Notes under the pieces: model-generated
Told to the model about the DNA's origin: nothing
The model's input: the letters and a program-made list of their open reading frames with translations, nothing else
Database searches by the model: none
Shown here: piece after piece, positions 42,245 to 51,438 of the stretch
How the letters are laid out: every line of letters starts with the position of its first letter
Numbering within the stretch: the first letter of the stretch is position 1
Program-made: the position numbers and the translations under genes
NCBI GenBank assembly: GCA_035285325.1
Contig: JAYKJB010000032.1
Location: 1 to 64,000, forward strand
DNA length: 64,000 nucleotides
Source: Candidatus Sericytochromatia bacterium
GTDB taxonomy: Bacteria > Cyanobacteriota > Sericytochromatia > S15B-MN24 > JAQBPE01
Direction of reading: 5' to 3'

Positions 42245-43159
42245 TCACGTGGGCTCCGGGGTCGGCCCCGCTGCGTCGGTCGGCAGCGCCAAGGCGGAAT
42301 ACAGGGCGGTGCGGATCGGGCCGGGCTTCAATTTCACCTGACCGTTCAGCAGGGCGAACAGCGTGTCTGCCTCGATGTGCGTCAGGGCGCTCAGCCTCGC
42401 GACGTCGAGGCGTTGCGCGTGTATCGCGCGCAGCACGGCCTGCATCTCGGGCTGATACTGGGCGAAGGGAGGCAGATAGGTCAGCGCGTCATCGAGCTCC
42501 GGATCGGACGCCGGCGCGGGGTTGAAGGTTCGCTGCAGGAAGTGTTGCAGCAAGCGTTCGGCAAACGGGTCTGCCGCTTCCTCGGCGGCTGCCAGGCCAC
42601 CGGCCAGCCGGCTCAGCAACGCGCAGAAGGTGGCGGCGTCCGTTTCCGGGAGCACCCGCCGGGCCGCGGCTTCGAGGCGATCGCGCCAGTGGTCGAGCGG
42701 AAGATACTCGGCGAACATCAGCGGGTCCGCTTCGGCCGCAGCGGCGAAGCGCGCGATCGCCTCCGGGTCTCTCGGGAAGGGCGTGCCACCGCGCAACACC
42801 AGCTGCAGATGCCCCTCGCTGTAATGCGGCACGATGCGGCGAATCCATTCGGCCTGCGTGATCTGTTTCGCCTTCAGGTGGGCGATCAGACGGCGGGTCG
42901 AGGCGGGCAGGACATCGAGCTGATGGCGATACTCGGGAAAGTCGAGCGGATCGAGTCCCAGTGCGGCGGCCAGGGCATGCAACGTGTCGCGGGAGCGAGG
43001 AAACGAGACCTTCCCGAGCAGCACCCGTGACAGGTGGTCCCGGGTCAGCCCTGCGGCGCTGGCCAGTTCGGTCTGGCTGAGGCCTCTGGCTTGCAGGGCG
43101 TGCCGCACCAGCAGGACCGAGGGGCTCGCATCGGCTGAAATCCGGCCCTTTCGCCCCAT
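42245..43159 (-). CDS. XRE-type HTH protein
   Basis: A 304-residue protein with an N-terminal XRE/Cro HTH (VRHALQARGLSQTELASAAG, LTRDHLSRVLLGKVSFP). A second region (about 75-130) may hold another degenerate HTH (AKQITQAEWIRRIVPHYSEG). The rest is helical (about 140-300) with no known domain. The ATG at 43159 begins four bases past the preceding stop and has no strong ribosome-binding site, so it may be translationally coupled. Role unknown; it is placed just before the receiver gene. Confidence 0.75.
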   Translation of the reverse strand: MGRKGRISADASPSVLLVRHALQARGLSQTELASAAGLTRDHLSRVLLGKVSFPRSRDTLHALAAALGLDPLDFPEYRHQLDVLPASTRRLIAHLKAKQITQAEWIRRIVPHYSEGHLQLVLRGGTPFPRDPEAIARFAAAAEADPLMFAEYLPLDHWRDRLEAAARRVLPETDAATFCALLSRLAGGLAAAEEAADPFAERLLQHFLQRTFNPAPASDPELDDALTYLPPFAQYQPEMQAVLRAIHAQRLDVARLSALTHIEADTLFALLNGQVKLKPGPIRTALYSALALPTDAAGPTPEPT

Positions 43160-43163
43160 GGGG

Positions 43164-43721
43164 TCAGAGGTGGAGCGAGAGGCTGGCCAGGCCCACGCGA
43201 TGCAGAAGGTACTGGATGGCCACATCTGCCAGCAGCAGGGCCAGCAGCAACTGGAAACCACGGGGCCCGAGCATGGTGTAAAACGCCACGGGACCCGCCT
43301 GCCAGGCCGTGCGGAAGGTGGCCCGGGGTTGTCCCCAGGCGGCCACCAGGGAGCCCACCAGCAAGCCGGCCACCTGCACGAAGAGACCGCCGCGAAACAA
43401 CAGCGCAAACAGCACCATGCCGAAAAAGGACCCCATCACCACGCGGGGGTTGGGCAAGCCGTACAGCACGCCGAGGCGTGCCGACCAGCGCGGCGCCAGC
43501 CAGGAGAGTGCGGCCAGGGCCAGCACCACGCCCGCCGGCCAGGCCAGGTTCAGTCGACTGACCGGGCTCATGGAGACGGCGTAGGCCACGTAAGCCAGCG
43601 CGCTTCCGGCCGACACCAGGACACCGGGCGAAAATGGACGCAGGACGATCAAGGCGATGCCGGCCAGTAAACCCACGTGGGCCAGCGCGTAAGCGGGCAC
43701 GGCCGTATCGAGCGGGAACAT
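43164..43721 (-). CDS. Multi-pass membrane protein, function unknown
   Basis: A 185-residue protein with about six predicted membrane helices (for example AHVGLLAGIALIVLRPF, AGVVLALAALSWLA, FFGMVLFALLFRGGLFV and FQLLLALLLADVAIQYLL). No signature of a known transporter or enzyme. It lies between the glycosyltransferase and the XRE gene in one run (17 and 4 bases apart), so it might help lipid-linked sugar handling. Confidence 0.75.
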   Translation of the reverse strand: MFPLDTAVPAYALAHVGLLAGIALIVLRPFSPGVLVSAGSALAYVAYAVSMSPVSRLNLAWPAGVVLALAALSWLAPRWSARLGVLYGLPNPRVVMGSFFGMVLFALLFRGGLFVQVAGLLVGSLVAAWGQPRATFRTAWQAGPVAFYTMLGPRGFQLLLALLLADVAIQYLLHRVGLASLSLHL

Positions 43722-43738
43722 CGGGTTCTCTCCGTCGC

Positions 43739-44512
43739 TCAGAAGTTCTTGAGCTTGCCGTGGAGCTTGAAGAGCTCGCCGAAGGCCCGCAGGATGACCT
43801 TCAAATTGGCTCCGGTCGCCTTGCCGCCCACCCGGGCGTAATGCGACACGGGCACTTCGACCCAGGGCGTGCGACGCCGCTTGAGCTTGACCAGCATTTC
43901 GGTGTTGATCATGGCCCCCTGACTCTCGGGCATCGCCATTTGCAGCTTGTCCCGCTTGAAGATCTTGAAGGCGCAGTCGATGTCTCGCACGCCAAGGCCG
44001 AACAACAGATCGACCAGACAGCGCCAGCCGAAAGCGTTGAATTTCCGTCCGAGGTGATCCTGACGGTTTTCGCGGTAGCCGAGCACCACATCCACCTCTC
44101 TCAGGCGCGGGATCAGCTTGTCGAGTTCTCGGATGTCGAACTGGTTGTCCGAGTCCATGAAGAACACGTAGTCCTTCCGAGCGCGGGCGAAGCCGGCCTG
44201 CAAGGCTCCCCCATAGCCCTTGTTGGCTTGGTGAATCGGCACGATGCGAGCATTTTCCGCGTGCAGGGCATCGAGAATCTCACCCGTCCGATCTTTGGAG
44301 CCGTCGTTGACGACCAGCACCTCGTAATCATCCGACACGCTGGCCAGGTAAGCCGCCGCATCCAGGGCCACCTTGCCGATGATGTCTTCCTCGTTGTAGG
44401 CCGGCATCACGCAGGAAATGCTCGACAGGCGCATGGAGGGCTTGTCGGCGGCCAGGGCGGGCCCCGCAGGGGAAAGGGGCAGACCGGCAGGGTCGAGCGA
44501 TTCGGAAGACAT
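43739..44512 (-). CDS. Family 2 glycosyltransferase (dolichyl-phosphate-mannose-synthase-like)
   Basis: A 257-residue GT-A enzyme without membrane helices. It has SCVMPAYNEEDIIGKVA, VLVVNDGSKDRTGEIL, NKGYGGALQAGFARAR and the DxD-type FFMDSDNQFDI. Later come LGYRENRQDHLGRKFNA and DIDCAFKIFKRD. These are typical of DPM1-like transferases that load sugars on polyprenyl phosphate. UppS, encoded elsewhere in the window, makes the precursor of that lipid. The substrate is unknown. Confidence 0.92.
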   Translation of the reverse strand: MSSESLDPAGLPLSPAGPALAADKPSMRLSSISCVMPAYNEEDIIGKVALDAAAYLASVSDDYEVLVVNDGSKDRTGEILDALHAENARIVPIHQANKGYGGALQAGFARARKDYVFFMDSDNQFDIRELDKLIPRLREVDVVLGYRENRQDHLGRKFNAFGWRCLVDLLFGLGVRDIDCAFKIFKRDKLQMAMPESQGAMINTEMLVKLKRRRTPWVEVPVSHYARVGGKATGANLKVILRAFGELFKLHGKLKNF

Positions 44513-44551
44513 GGTCCTATTTTATCAGATCAGGGGGGCGGGCGACGGGGC

Positions 44552-45454
44552 TCAGGTTTGCCGTGCGCTGGCGCGGCCGAACCAGAGCGTCAGCCCCGAG
44601 CACAGGAGGGCAAAGGCCAGCCAGGCCCAGGCGACCACGGTCTGACGGTCGGCCTGTTCGCGCATCGCTTTCAGGACCGAGTCCCAGGGGCGATCCGTCA
44701 GGATACACAGGGCCGGGGGGAGCGGTTCGAGCGTCAGAAACGGTGGTGCCTCCCGCACGATGCCGGTCAGGGACACCTGGCTGTCGCAGGGAATCACCCA
44801 GCGCGTCTCCCGGTCGAGCAGGTTGCGTGAGACGACGGGGCTGTATTCCCCCGAGTCGAGTTGTTGAACGTCGGGTGCGCCAGCCGGCACCACCTGGTAG
44901 CCATCCGGTTCGACCTGGACGTTACTGGCGGCATCGCCCAGTTTGAAGCGATTGGCGTCCTGTTCCACACCGAAATCGACATCACGCACATAGTCGCTTT
45001 CCTCCCCCTCGACCTCCTCCTCTCCCTGGACCTTCACGCGCGACGCCAGGGCGCGCGGTGGGGATTGCAGGGCGGGTGGTATCGGGGTGCCTTGTTGCTG
45101 AATCAGGCGCTTGGCGAGCTCCATCTGGGTGCTCGGGGGGGGATCCAGGCAAACCCCGCGGCCCTGCAGCACGATCGGGGTGTCTTTCCAGTCGGCCGGG
45201 TTGGCGCGCAGGGCCTCGACCGAGACGACCTTGAGGGCCGCCAGAGGTTCCGCCACCTCGTGCATGCCGCGGGCGCGCAAGCTGCTGGAGAGTCCCATTC
45301 CACTCAATATCAAGGCTGACAGGGCAAACACCCAGAACAGGTGGCCGGCGCGGGCCGTCCCGGCCAGGATGGCCAGGGTCTGGTCCAGCAGCAGCACCAG
45401 CGTCGCCAGCAGCATCACCGACGCGAGGACAACCGGGATCGAGGCGAGCAGCAT
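44552..45454 (-). CDS. Membrane protein, function unknown
   Basis: A 300-residue protein with two N-terminal membrane helices (about 4-28, 38-57) and one near the C terminus (about 275-292). Between them is a soluble domain with an acidic patch (GEEEVEGEESDYV) and beta segments such as RETRWVIPCDSQVSLTGIV. The layout is faintly like GIDE-type membrane proteins, but I cannot confirm this. It lies 16 bases after mutS in the same run. Confidence 0.7.
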   Translation of the reverse strand: MLLASIPVVLASVMLLATLVLLLDQTLAILAGTARAGHLFWVFALSALILSGMGLSSSLRARGMHEVAEPLAALKVVSVEALRANPADWKDTPIVLQGRGVCLDPPPSTQMELAKRLIQQQGTPIPPALQSPPRALASRVKVQGEEEVEGEESDYVRDVDFGVEQDANRFKLGDAASNVQVEPDGYQVVPAGAPDVQQLDSGEYSPVVSRNLLDRETRWVIPCDSQVSLTGIVREAPPFLTLEPLPPALCILTDRPWDSVLKAMREQADRQTVVAWAWLAFALLCSGLTLWFGRASARQT

Positions 45455-45470
45455 GTGGAGAGTCTCCCGT

Positions 45471-48029
45471 TCAGGAACGCGATGAGAAGAGCGGCAATTG
45501 GTGCACCTGCAGGGCCTCGGAGGTCAGCGTCCGACGCAGGCTTTCGGCCAGTTTGTTGTTCTTCTCGAGGGCCTGGAGCACCTGACGCGCCCGTCCCACC
45601 ACCTCAGGGGGCAGTCCGGCCAGTCGGGCCACCTCGATGCCATAGGAGCGATCCGCTCCTCCAGGAACGACCCTTCGCAGGAAGATCACCTCGTCCTCAC
45701 TTTCCTCGACCAGCACCCGGTACGAGCGCACGCCGGTTTCGCTGAGCGCGAGGCTGGTGAGTTCGTGGTAGTGGGTCGCGAAGATGGTGCGGGCACGCAC
45801 CTGGTTGGCCAGGTGTTCCGACACGGACCAGGCGATCGACAGGCCATCGAGCGTGCTGGTTCCGCGTCCGATCTCATCCAGCAGGATCAACGAGCGGGGC
45901 GTGGCGTGGTGTAGGATGTTGGCGGTTTCATTCATCTCGACCATGAAGGTGGACTGTCCGGTGGACAGGTCGTCGACGGCTCCGATCCGGGTGAAGATGC
46001 GGTCCACCACGCCAATCTGCGCGGCCTCAGCCGGCACGAAGGCCCCCATCTGGGCCATGATCACGATCAGGGCCAGCTGCCGCATGAAGGTGCTCTTGCC
46101 GGCCATGTTGGGGCCCGTGAGGATCATCAGGGGGGCTTCGGCGGCATCGAGGGCCAGGTCGTTGGGCACGAAGGTGCCCGTCGGCAAGGCGGCCTCGACA
46201 ACCGGATGACGCCCCCCCACGATCGTGACGGCCGTCCCGGCGCTCATCGTCGGTCGAACGTAGTGTCGTTCGCTGGCCAGCTCAGCAAAGGCCAGCAGCA
46301 CATCGACCGTTGCGACGCTGCTCGCGACGGACTGAATTGCCGGCACCAAGGCGTTCGTGGCCTCCCGCAGGGCCACGAAATACTCGTATTCGAGGTGCCA
46401 GAGACTTTCTTCCCCGGATAGAATGGCGGCTTCGCGCGTTTTCAGGGCTGGGGTCACGAAACGTTCACAGTTGACCAGCGTTTGCTTGCGCTGGTAGTCC
46501 TCCGGGACCAGCTGCCGATTGGCGTGCGTCACCTCGATGTAGTAGCCAAAGGCCTTGGTGTAGGCCACCTTCAAGCTCTTGATGCCGGTGCGTGAACGTT
46601 CCTCGGCTTCGAAGGCGGTCAGCCAGGCCTGGTCGCCCTCCAGCACGCTCCGCCCCTCGTCGATCGCCGCGTTGACGCCGGGCCGGATCAGCCCGCCTTC
46701 GGTGATGGAAATGGGCGGGGCGTCGACCAGGGTGGCCTGAATCCGATCAGCCAGCGGAGCCAGCTCTGGGGGTTGACTGGCCAACGTCGACAGCAGCGAG
46801 GCCTGGCAACCCACCGTCAGGTCGGCCAGGGCGGGCAAGGCCGCCAGCGATTCCCCCAGCGCCCGCAGCTCGCGGGCATTGACCGAGCCCGCGGCCACCC
46901 GGGCGGCCAGGCGTTCGAGGTCCCGCACCCGTGCCAGCTGGTCACTCAGCGCCCGCTGGAGACCCGGTTGCTGAACCAGTTCGGCCACGGCCTCGTGTCG
47001 TTCGGCGATCGCCTCTAACTCCGTCAGCGGCGCCAGCAACCAGGCGCGCAGACGCCGTCCGCCCATCGACGTGCGGGTGCGGTCCAGCAGGTGCAGCAAC
47101 GAGCCGCGGCTGCTCTGGTCGCGGGCGGTGGTGGTCAGTTCGAGGTGACGCCGGGTCTGGCTGTCGAGCACCAGGGCGCGCTCTTCCTGCACCGTCCGCA
47201 GGCGCGAGAAGAGGGGCAGCTGGGCCCGTTGCGTGTCTTGCATGTAGGTCACGATCGCACCGGCTGCGGCGATCGCCAGGGGCATCTGAGCACAGCCGAA
47301 GCCTTCCAGGCTCACGGTGCCGAACTGGGTCATCAGGGCCCGCCGAGAGGCCTCCGGGGAGAAGTCGGCAGGGGGGCGCGGCGTCAGCGCCAGTTCGGGC
47401 GGCAGCGCGGCTGCCCACTCGAAGCCGAGCTGACTGACGCTCAGTCGACGTTCCGGGGCGGCGACCCAGCCAATTTTGGCCACCTCCACCGGGACCAGGC
47501 ACTCGACCGCCGCCAGGCGTTCCAGGGCGTGTCGCACCTGCTGGGCATCGGGCCATTCACTGGTGGCGAACTCCCCGGTCGAGGCATCGCACCAGGCCAG
47601 TCCGTAGCCCCGTGGCCCGGCCACCACCGCGGCCAGAAAATTGTTTTGCTTGTCTCGCAGCAGCCCGGCTTCGAGCAGGGTGCCTGGCGTGACCACCCGC
47701 ACGATCTCCCTGCGCACGAGGCCCTTGGCCTTGGCCGGATCCTCCATCTGTTCACAGATGGCGACCCGGTAGCCCTTGGCGATCAGGCGCGGCAGGTAGT
47801 TGTCGAGGGCGTGATGCGGCACGCCGGCCATGGGAATGCGCTGCCCGTCCGGCCCGCCGTCGCGACTCGTGAGCGTCAGTTCCAGTTCCGTCGCGGCGAT
47901 GCGGGCATCGTCGAAGAAGGTCTCGTAAAAATCGCCCATGCGGTAGAGCAGCAGCACGTCGGGCTGCTGCTGTTTCAGCGCCAAAAACTGCGCCATCATG
48001 GGGGTGTAGGTACCGGAGGGTTTCGCCAT
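45471..48029 (-). CDS. mutS: DNA mismatch repair protein MutS
   Basis: It recognises mismatches and small loops and starts methyl-independent or MutL-dependent repair. The N-terminal mismatch-reading motif is LYRMGDFYETFFDDA (Phe-x-Glu intact). The connector, lever and clamp domains follow. The ATPase has Walker A LTGPNMAGKSTFMRQLA, LILLDEIGRGTSTLDGLS (Walker B) and ATHYHELTSL. About 852 residues from the ATG at 48029, a usual length; a GTG three codons earlier is in frame. No mutL is in the window. Confidence 0.97.
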   Translation of the reverse strand: MAKPSGTYTPMMAQFLALKQQQPDVLLLYRMGDFYETFFDDARIAATELELTLTSRDGGPDGQRIPMAGVPHHALDNYLPRLIAKGYRVAICEQMEDPAKAKGLVRREIVRVVTPGTLLEAGLLRDKQNNFLAAVVAGPRGYGLAWCDASTGEFATSEWPDAQQVRHALERLAAVECLVPVEVAKIGWVAAPERRLSVSQLGFEWAAALPPELALTPRPPADFSPEASRRALMTQFGTVSLEGFGCAQMPLAIAAAGAIVTYMQDTQRAQLPLFSRLRTVQEERALVLDSQTRRHLELTTTARDQSSRGSLLHLLDRTRTSMGGRRLRAWLLAPLTELEAIAERHEAVAELVQQPGLQRALSDQLARVRDLERLAARVAAGSVNARELRALGESLAALPALADLTVGCQASLLSTLASQPPELAPLADRIQATLVDAPPISITEGGLIRPGVNAAIDEGRSVLEGDQAWLTAFEAEERSRTGIKSLKVAYTKAFGYYIEVTHANRQLVPEDYQRKQTLVNCERFVTPALKTREAAILSGEESLWHLEYEYFVALREATNALVPAIQSVASSVATVDVLLAFAELASERHYVRPTMSAGTAVTIVGGRHPVVEAALPTGTFVPNDLALDAAEAPLMILTGPNMAGKSTFMRQLALIVIMAQMGAFVPAEAAQIGVVDRIFTRIGAVDDLSTGQSTFMVEMNETANILHHATPRSLILLDEIGRGTSTLDGLSIAWSVSEHLANQVRARTIFATHYHELTSLALSETGVRSYRVLVEESEDEVIFLRRVVPGGADRSYGIEVARLAGLPPEVVGRARQVLQALEKNNKLAESLRRTLTSEALQVHQLPLFSSRS

Positions 48030-48092
48030 CACCGCCACCAGTGTCGGGAGTGAACCCTCGATTATAGCGCCTTTGTCCCGGCCTCCGGGACG

Positions 48093-49055
48093 CTACTTCT
48101 TGACCCGCTTCTGGTAGGCCAGCGCTTCCTGGACCTGGCTCGGGCGCACGTAGTTCATTTCCACCAGGATCTCGCCCAGCCACATGTACCGCCCCTTGCG
48201 CGCCAGTTCTTGCTGACGCTGGAGGGCTGCCTCGAGTTGCACCTGGGTGATGTGCCCCTTGGCGATCATGTACTCGCCGAACTTGAAGTTCCCCGTCAGG
48301 CGCTGGGCGGACTGGTCGTCGATGCTGTCGAAGCTGATCAGCGCCTCGGTCTGAAGTTCCTTGGTGGCCTTCATCAGGCGATCGCCGAGGATGCTCACTT
48401 CCTCACCAATCTGGTAGAGGTTGCTTTCGCCGTTGCACTTCATCAACACGCGCCACTTGTCGCCTTCCACGTTGACGCCGCGGGCGAAGTTGGCCTGTAA
48501 ACTCTTGACGGTGGTGCGCCCCTTGTCCGTGAGGTGGGGAATCTTGGCCAGCGGACCGATCTTGGGCCCCGCGATGGTGGTACGGGTGGATGGGGCGGGC
48601 GCTGCCATCGGGCGCGGGGCCGGGGCGCCTTGTGGCGGGCCACCCGGGCCTGGGCCCGCTTGGGGCATGGGACGCGGTGGCGCACTGGGCGCTTGGGGCG
48701 GAGCGCCCGGCGGCCTTCCCCCTCCCCCCCGCAACGACATCATGGCGCGGAAGATGCTGGCGTTGTCAGGAAAGTTCATGATGTCTGGGCTGCGCACCAT
48801 CGAGCTGGTCTGGGTGCCCGAAATGTCACGCACCGTGAAGGTGCCGGTGTTCCAGCCCACCATCTCCTTGAGCGCCTCCATGCCCTTGTTGGGCGGTTGG
48901 GCGGCTCCCACGACCTTGCCTTGGAGCACCGTGATCTGGCCGGTGGAAGCGCTCTCGAGGGTCACGATCACATCTGCTCGGATCGATTCGAGGATCCGAA
49001 CCAGCATTTCAGGTCTGAATCTACCCAGGTCTCCTGAGAGGATGATCTTCGACAT
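48093..49055 (-). CDS. DUF4388-type protein with C-terminal MshEN-like segment
   Basis: A 320-residue cytoplasmic protein. The N-terminal 90 residues match the DUF4388/PATAN pattern (SKIILSGDLGRFRPEMLVRIL, GQITVLQGKVVGA, WNTGTFTV). A Pro/Ala/Gly-rich linker (about 110-165) leads to a winged-helix-like part (ARGVNVEGDKWRVLMKCNGE). The last 65 residues, KFGEYMIAKGHITQVQLEAAL and LGEILVEMNYVRPSQVQEAL, are paired MshEN-type helices that in other proteins bind c-di-GMP or partners. The ATG at 49055 has GGGAG about seven bases upstream. DUF4388 proteins are typical of predatory, gliding and photosynthetic-lineage bacteria. Confidence 0.8.
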   Translation of the reverse strand: MSKIILSGDLGRFRPEMLVRILESIRADVIVTLESASTGQITVLQGKVVGAAQPPNKGMEALKEMVGWNTGTFTVRDISGTQTSSMVRSPDIMNFPDNASIFRAMMSLRGGGGRPPGAPPQAPSAPPRPMPQAGPGPGGPPQGAPAPRPMAAPAPSTRTTIAGPKIGPLAKIPHLTDKGRTTVKSLQANFARGVNVEGDKWRVLMKCNGESNLYQIGEEVSILGDRLMKATKELQTEALISFDSIDDQSAQRLTGNFKFGEYMIAKGHITQVQLEAALQRQQELARKGRYMWLGEILVEMNYVRPSQVQEALAYQKRVKK

Positions 49056-49232
49056 CAAGAGCTCCCGACACGTCTCAGCGCGGCCGTGACAACTGAGGAC
49101 CGTGTCTTCAACCCAACTATACCCCGCGGGCACCCAAGTGTGACAGGCCAGGATTCCTGGGCAAACGCCGCAACGGTGTCGCACCGCAGCCTAGCAGGCC
49201 CGAGGGTGGCCACGCTGTAACGTGTCGCACGT

Positions 49233-49829
49233 TCAGTGCAGCAACGCGCAGGGAGGGCAGTGCGCAGGAGTGCGCGCATCATCGCCCGCGTGCAGGGCAC
49301 CGCAGCGCTGACAGGGTTTCCAGCCGGCTTGCAGTAGGGCCTGCTGGTGCTGGCGCTGGCGCAGCAGCACGTCCCGCACGCGGCGGGCCACTTGCGGGTC
49401 GGAAATCGGGGCGACCTGGACCTCGACCGCCCGGATCGTGGCCGGTGGGAGCGAGGCCAGGCTCGCAAGGGCCTGGCGCAGGCGCCGCGTGTGCGGCGAG
49501 TGCGGCTCCTGGGAAGGCTCGTCCGCGCCCGTGGTCAAAGCGCCCACGCGCCAGCGCAGGTCCTCGATCACGCCCCGACCCACGCGAGCGGCGAGACTTT
49601 TCAACAACTGCGGCTTCATGAGATTGAGCTGATGGGCCCAGGGGGCGGAGATGACCTTGACGCTCATCACCCCCCGATTCACGTGAAGCGGGCGGGTCTT
49701 GGCGGCCGTCGTGGGGCCCACCACTTCCGGCCAAAGCGCCATGGCCACGCTCTCCCGCTGGCGTTGGGCCAGATCCATTCCTGGCAGCGCTTTTCCCAGC
49801 GCGTCCGCTAGCTTTTCGGGACGGGCCAT
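49233..49829 (-). CDS. dciA: DciA/DUF721 family protein with C-terminal zinc-ribbon-like motif
   Basis: DciA helps load the replicative helicase DnaB in bacteria that lack DnaC or DnaI. The N-terminal DUF721 domain is shown by EKLADALGKALPG, ALWPEVVGPTTAAKTRPLHV and VISAPWAHQLNLMKPQLL. The last 30 residues add CQRCG and a later CPPC (WKPCQRCGALHAGDDARTPA then HCPPCALLH), a likely zinc ribbon. The ATG shares one base with the stop of the transglycosylase gene (TGATG), so the two are coupled. 198 residues. Confidence 0.82.
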   Translation of the reverse strand: MARPEKLADALGKALPGMDLAQRQRESVAMALWPEVVGPTTAAKTRPLHVNRGVMSVKVISAPWAHQLNLMKPQLLKSLAARVGRGVIEDLRWRVGALTTGADEPSQEPHSPHTRRLRQALASLASLPPATIRAVEVQVAPISDPQVARRVRDVLLRQRQHQQALLQAGWKPCQRCGALHAGDDARTPAHCPPCALLH

Positions 49830-50446
49830 CAGGGCTGAGACCGCCCGGGGGCGGACCCGTACAGGTCGTGGTAACGTCGGTAGGCGCGCAGGCACTGGGT
49901 CACGTAGGTCTGGGTCTCCGGGTAGGCCCACGCCAGCGGTTCACCCTTCAAGCTGCCCCAGAAGGTCACGTTGCCTTCGCCGCCGTTGTAGGCGGCCAGC
50001 ACCTTGGCCGGATCCTGAAAGCGTTGGAACAGGTAGTTGAGGTACCAGCAGCCGATGCGGATGTTGGTGGCCGGTCGCTCCAACTGGTCGTCTCGGTAGC
50101 CCTTGATGCCCATCTGGCCGGCAGCCCAGCGGGCGGTCTGTGGCATGAGCTGCATGAGGCCGACGGCGCCGACCCGGGAGCGCGCATCGGCCCGGAAACC
50201 GCTTTCCTGACGGATCACGGCGGCCACGAACAGGGGGTCGATGCCAAAGGCCCGCGCTTGCTTTTCGACCTCGGTCCGGTAATGGAACGGGTAAAACACG
50301 CGTCCCACCAGCGGCAGGTCCGGGAGGTAGATGACCATCAGGCTGGCGATCGACAGTCCCACGCCCAGCACCTGCAAGACCCTCAGCCAGAGGGGGGCGG
50401 CAGGCAGGGGGGGGCCTGAGAGGGAGGGGCGGCCGGATGCGGGCAT
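49829..50446 (-). CDS. Lytic transglycosylase (SLT domain)
   Basis: A 205-residue membrane-anchored enzyme that cleaves peptidoglycan glycan strands. One N-terminal helix (LRVLQVLGVGLSIASLMVIY) precedes the SLT domain. The catalytic Glu is in AAVIRQESGFRADA. Further motifs are GAVGLMQLMPQTARW, ATNIRIGCWYLNYL and VLAAYNGGEGNV. It resembles the catalytic part of Slt70 or YjbJ-type proteins. First gene of the run that leads to dciA. Confidence 0.94.
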   Translation of the reverse strand: MPASGRPSLSGPPLPAAPLWLRVLQVLGVGLSIASLMVIYLPDLPLVGRVFYPFHYRTEVEKQARAFGIDPLFVAAVIRQESGFRADARSRVGAVGLMQLMPQTARWAAGQMGIKGYRDDQLERPATNIRIGCWYLNYLFQRFQDPAKVLAAYNGGEGNVTFWGSLKGEPLAWAYPETQTYVTQCLRAYRRYHDLYGSAPGRSQP

Positions 50447-50591
50447 GACTCCGCTATCGTATCAAACGGCGCCTGTCCGGGGCCAGCGGCCCCAGGGTTG
50501 CCAGTCGCTCGAATGCTTGTCATAATGTGCCGCGCGTGGAAATATGCACGCGCCGTGAAGAGTCGCACCGGTCGAGTCGAAGGTGGGGACC

Positions 50592-51125
50592 GTGATCGAG
50601 TGGAAGCTGGATGCCTGGATGCAGGCTCACAACGTCAAGGGGCGTGACCTGGCTCGACGGATGAACATCGGGGAGAATTATCTCTCTCGGGTTCGTCACG
50701 AGGTGCCGGACCGCCTCAGCTTGTCCCTGCTCGAGTCCCTCTGCCGGGAACTGGGTTGCGGCATCGGCGATCTGCTCGAGTACCGGCCCGCCACGCGCGG
50801 TCGGAAATCTGCCGGCGGCGGGAAGAAAGTGGCGCCGGCCGCGCCGCGGCCCAAAGCCCCCGCGCCCAAGCGGCATCCGGAAGCGGAACCGGAATCGGAC
50901 TTCGTGCAGGACGTGCTGGTGCCCTTGATGGCCGAGATGCCCCCTCCCGCCGCGGTGGCGAAGCTGGTGCTGCCGCGGCGGGAGCGGGCGCCGGTCGAAC
51001 CGGTGGCGCAGCCCGTGGCGGAGCCTGTGCCAGAGACGTCTGCCGGTGGGGCGGCCACCTTGCGCAGGGGATCCGCCTTGCAGGCCCGGCTGGAAGAACT
51101 GAAACGGCGCCGCCAGTCCGAGTGA
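50592..51125 (+). CDS. XRE-like HTH protein with low-complexity tail
   Basis: A 177-residue protein. Residues 1-60 form an XRE-type HTH: WKLDAWMQAHNVKGRDLARR, NIGENYLSRVRHEVPDRLSL, LESLCRELGCGIGDLLEY. This recalls small plasmid or phage repressors of the YozG/HTH_26 kind. The remaining 115 residues are Lys/Arg/Pro/Ala-rich and then Val/Pro-rich, probably disordered, ending in the basic ELKRRRQSE. The GTG at 50592 is chosen from the AAGGTGGGG before it. Target unknown. Confidence 0.75.
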   Translation: MIEWKLDAWMQAHNVKGRDLARRMNIGENYLSRVRHEVPDRLSLSLLESLCRELGCGIGDLLEYRPATRGRKSAGGGKKVAPAAPRPKAPAPKRHPEAEPESDFVQDVLVPLMAEMPPPAAVAKLVLPRRERAPVEPVAQPVAEPVPETSAGGAATLRRGSALQARLEELKRRRQSE

Positions 51126-51165
51126 GGACCCACGGCGCCGTCCTGTTCCGAAGCTTGAATCGCCC

Positions 51166-51438
51166 TCAGGCGTGGGCCCCAGCGGCTTGCACCAGCCCCT
51201 GCTGGAGCAGGTAGGCTTCCACTTCTTCCCCGCTGACATCAGCCAGCATCGTGCCGTTCACTTCCACGCAGGGTTGAAGCGGTTGGCCACTCTTCATCAC
51301 CATTTCCTGGTAGTTGGCCGGGTTGTTGATGATGTCTTTGTCCTCGTAGGCCAGACCATACTTGCTGAACACGGCCCGGACTCCGTTGCTCCAACCGCAG
51401 ACGGGCTTCATGTAGGCCACGATTTTCAGTTCACTCAC
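51166..51438 (-). CDS. Monothiol glutaredoxin-like protein
   Basis: A 90-residue thioredoxin-fold protein with the motif CGWS in YMKPVCGWSNGVRAVF, one active cysteine followed by Gly-Trp-Ser (the classic monothiol motif is CGFS). Later LQPCVEVNGTMLADVSGEEVEAYLL includes the cis-Pro region with a second Cys and the helix that binds glutathione in the family. A role in Fe-S cluster carriage is possible, with Mrp elsewhere in the window. It is convergent with the XRE-like gene at 50592. Confidence 0.82.
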   Translation of the reverse strand: MSELKIVAYMKPVCGWSNGVRAVFSKYGLAYEDKDIINNPANYQEMVMKSGQPLQPCVEVNGTMLADVSGEEVEAYLLQQGLVQAAGAHA

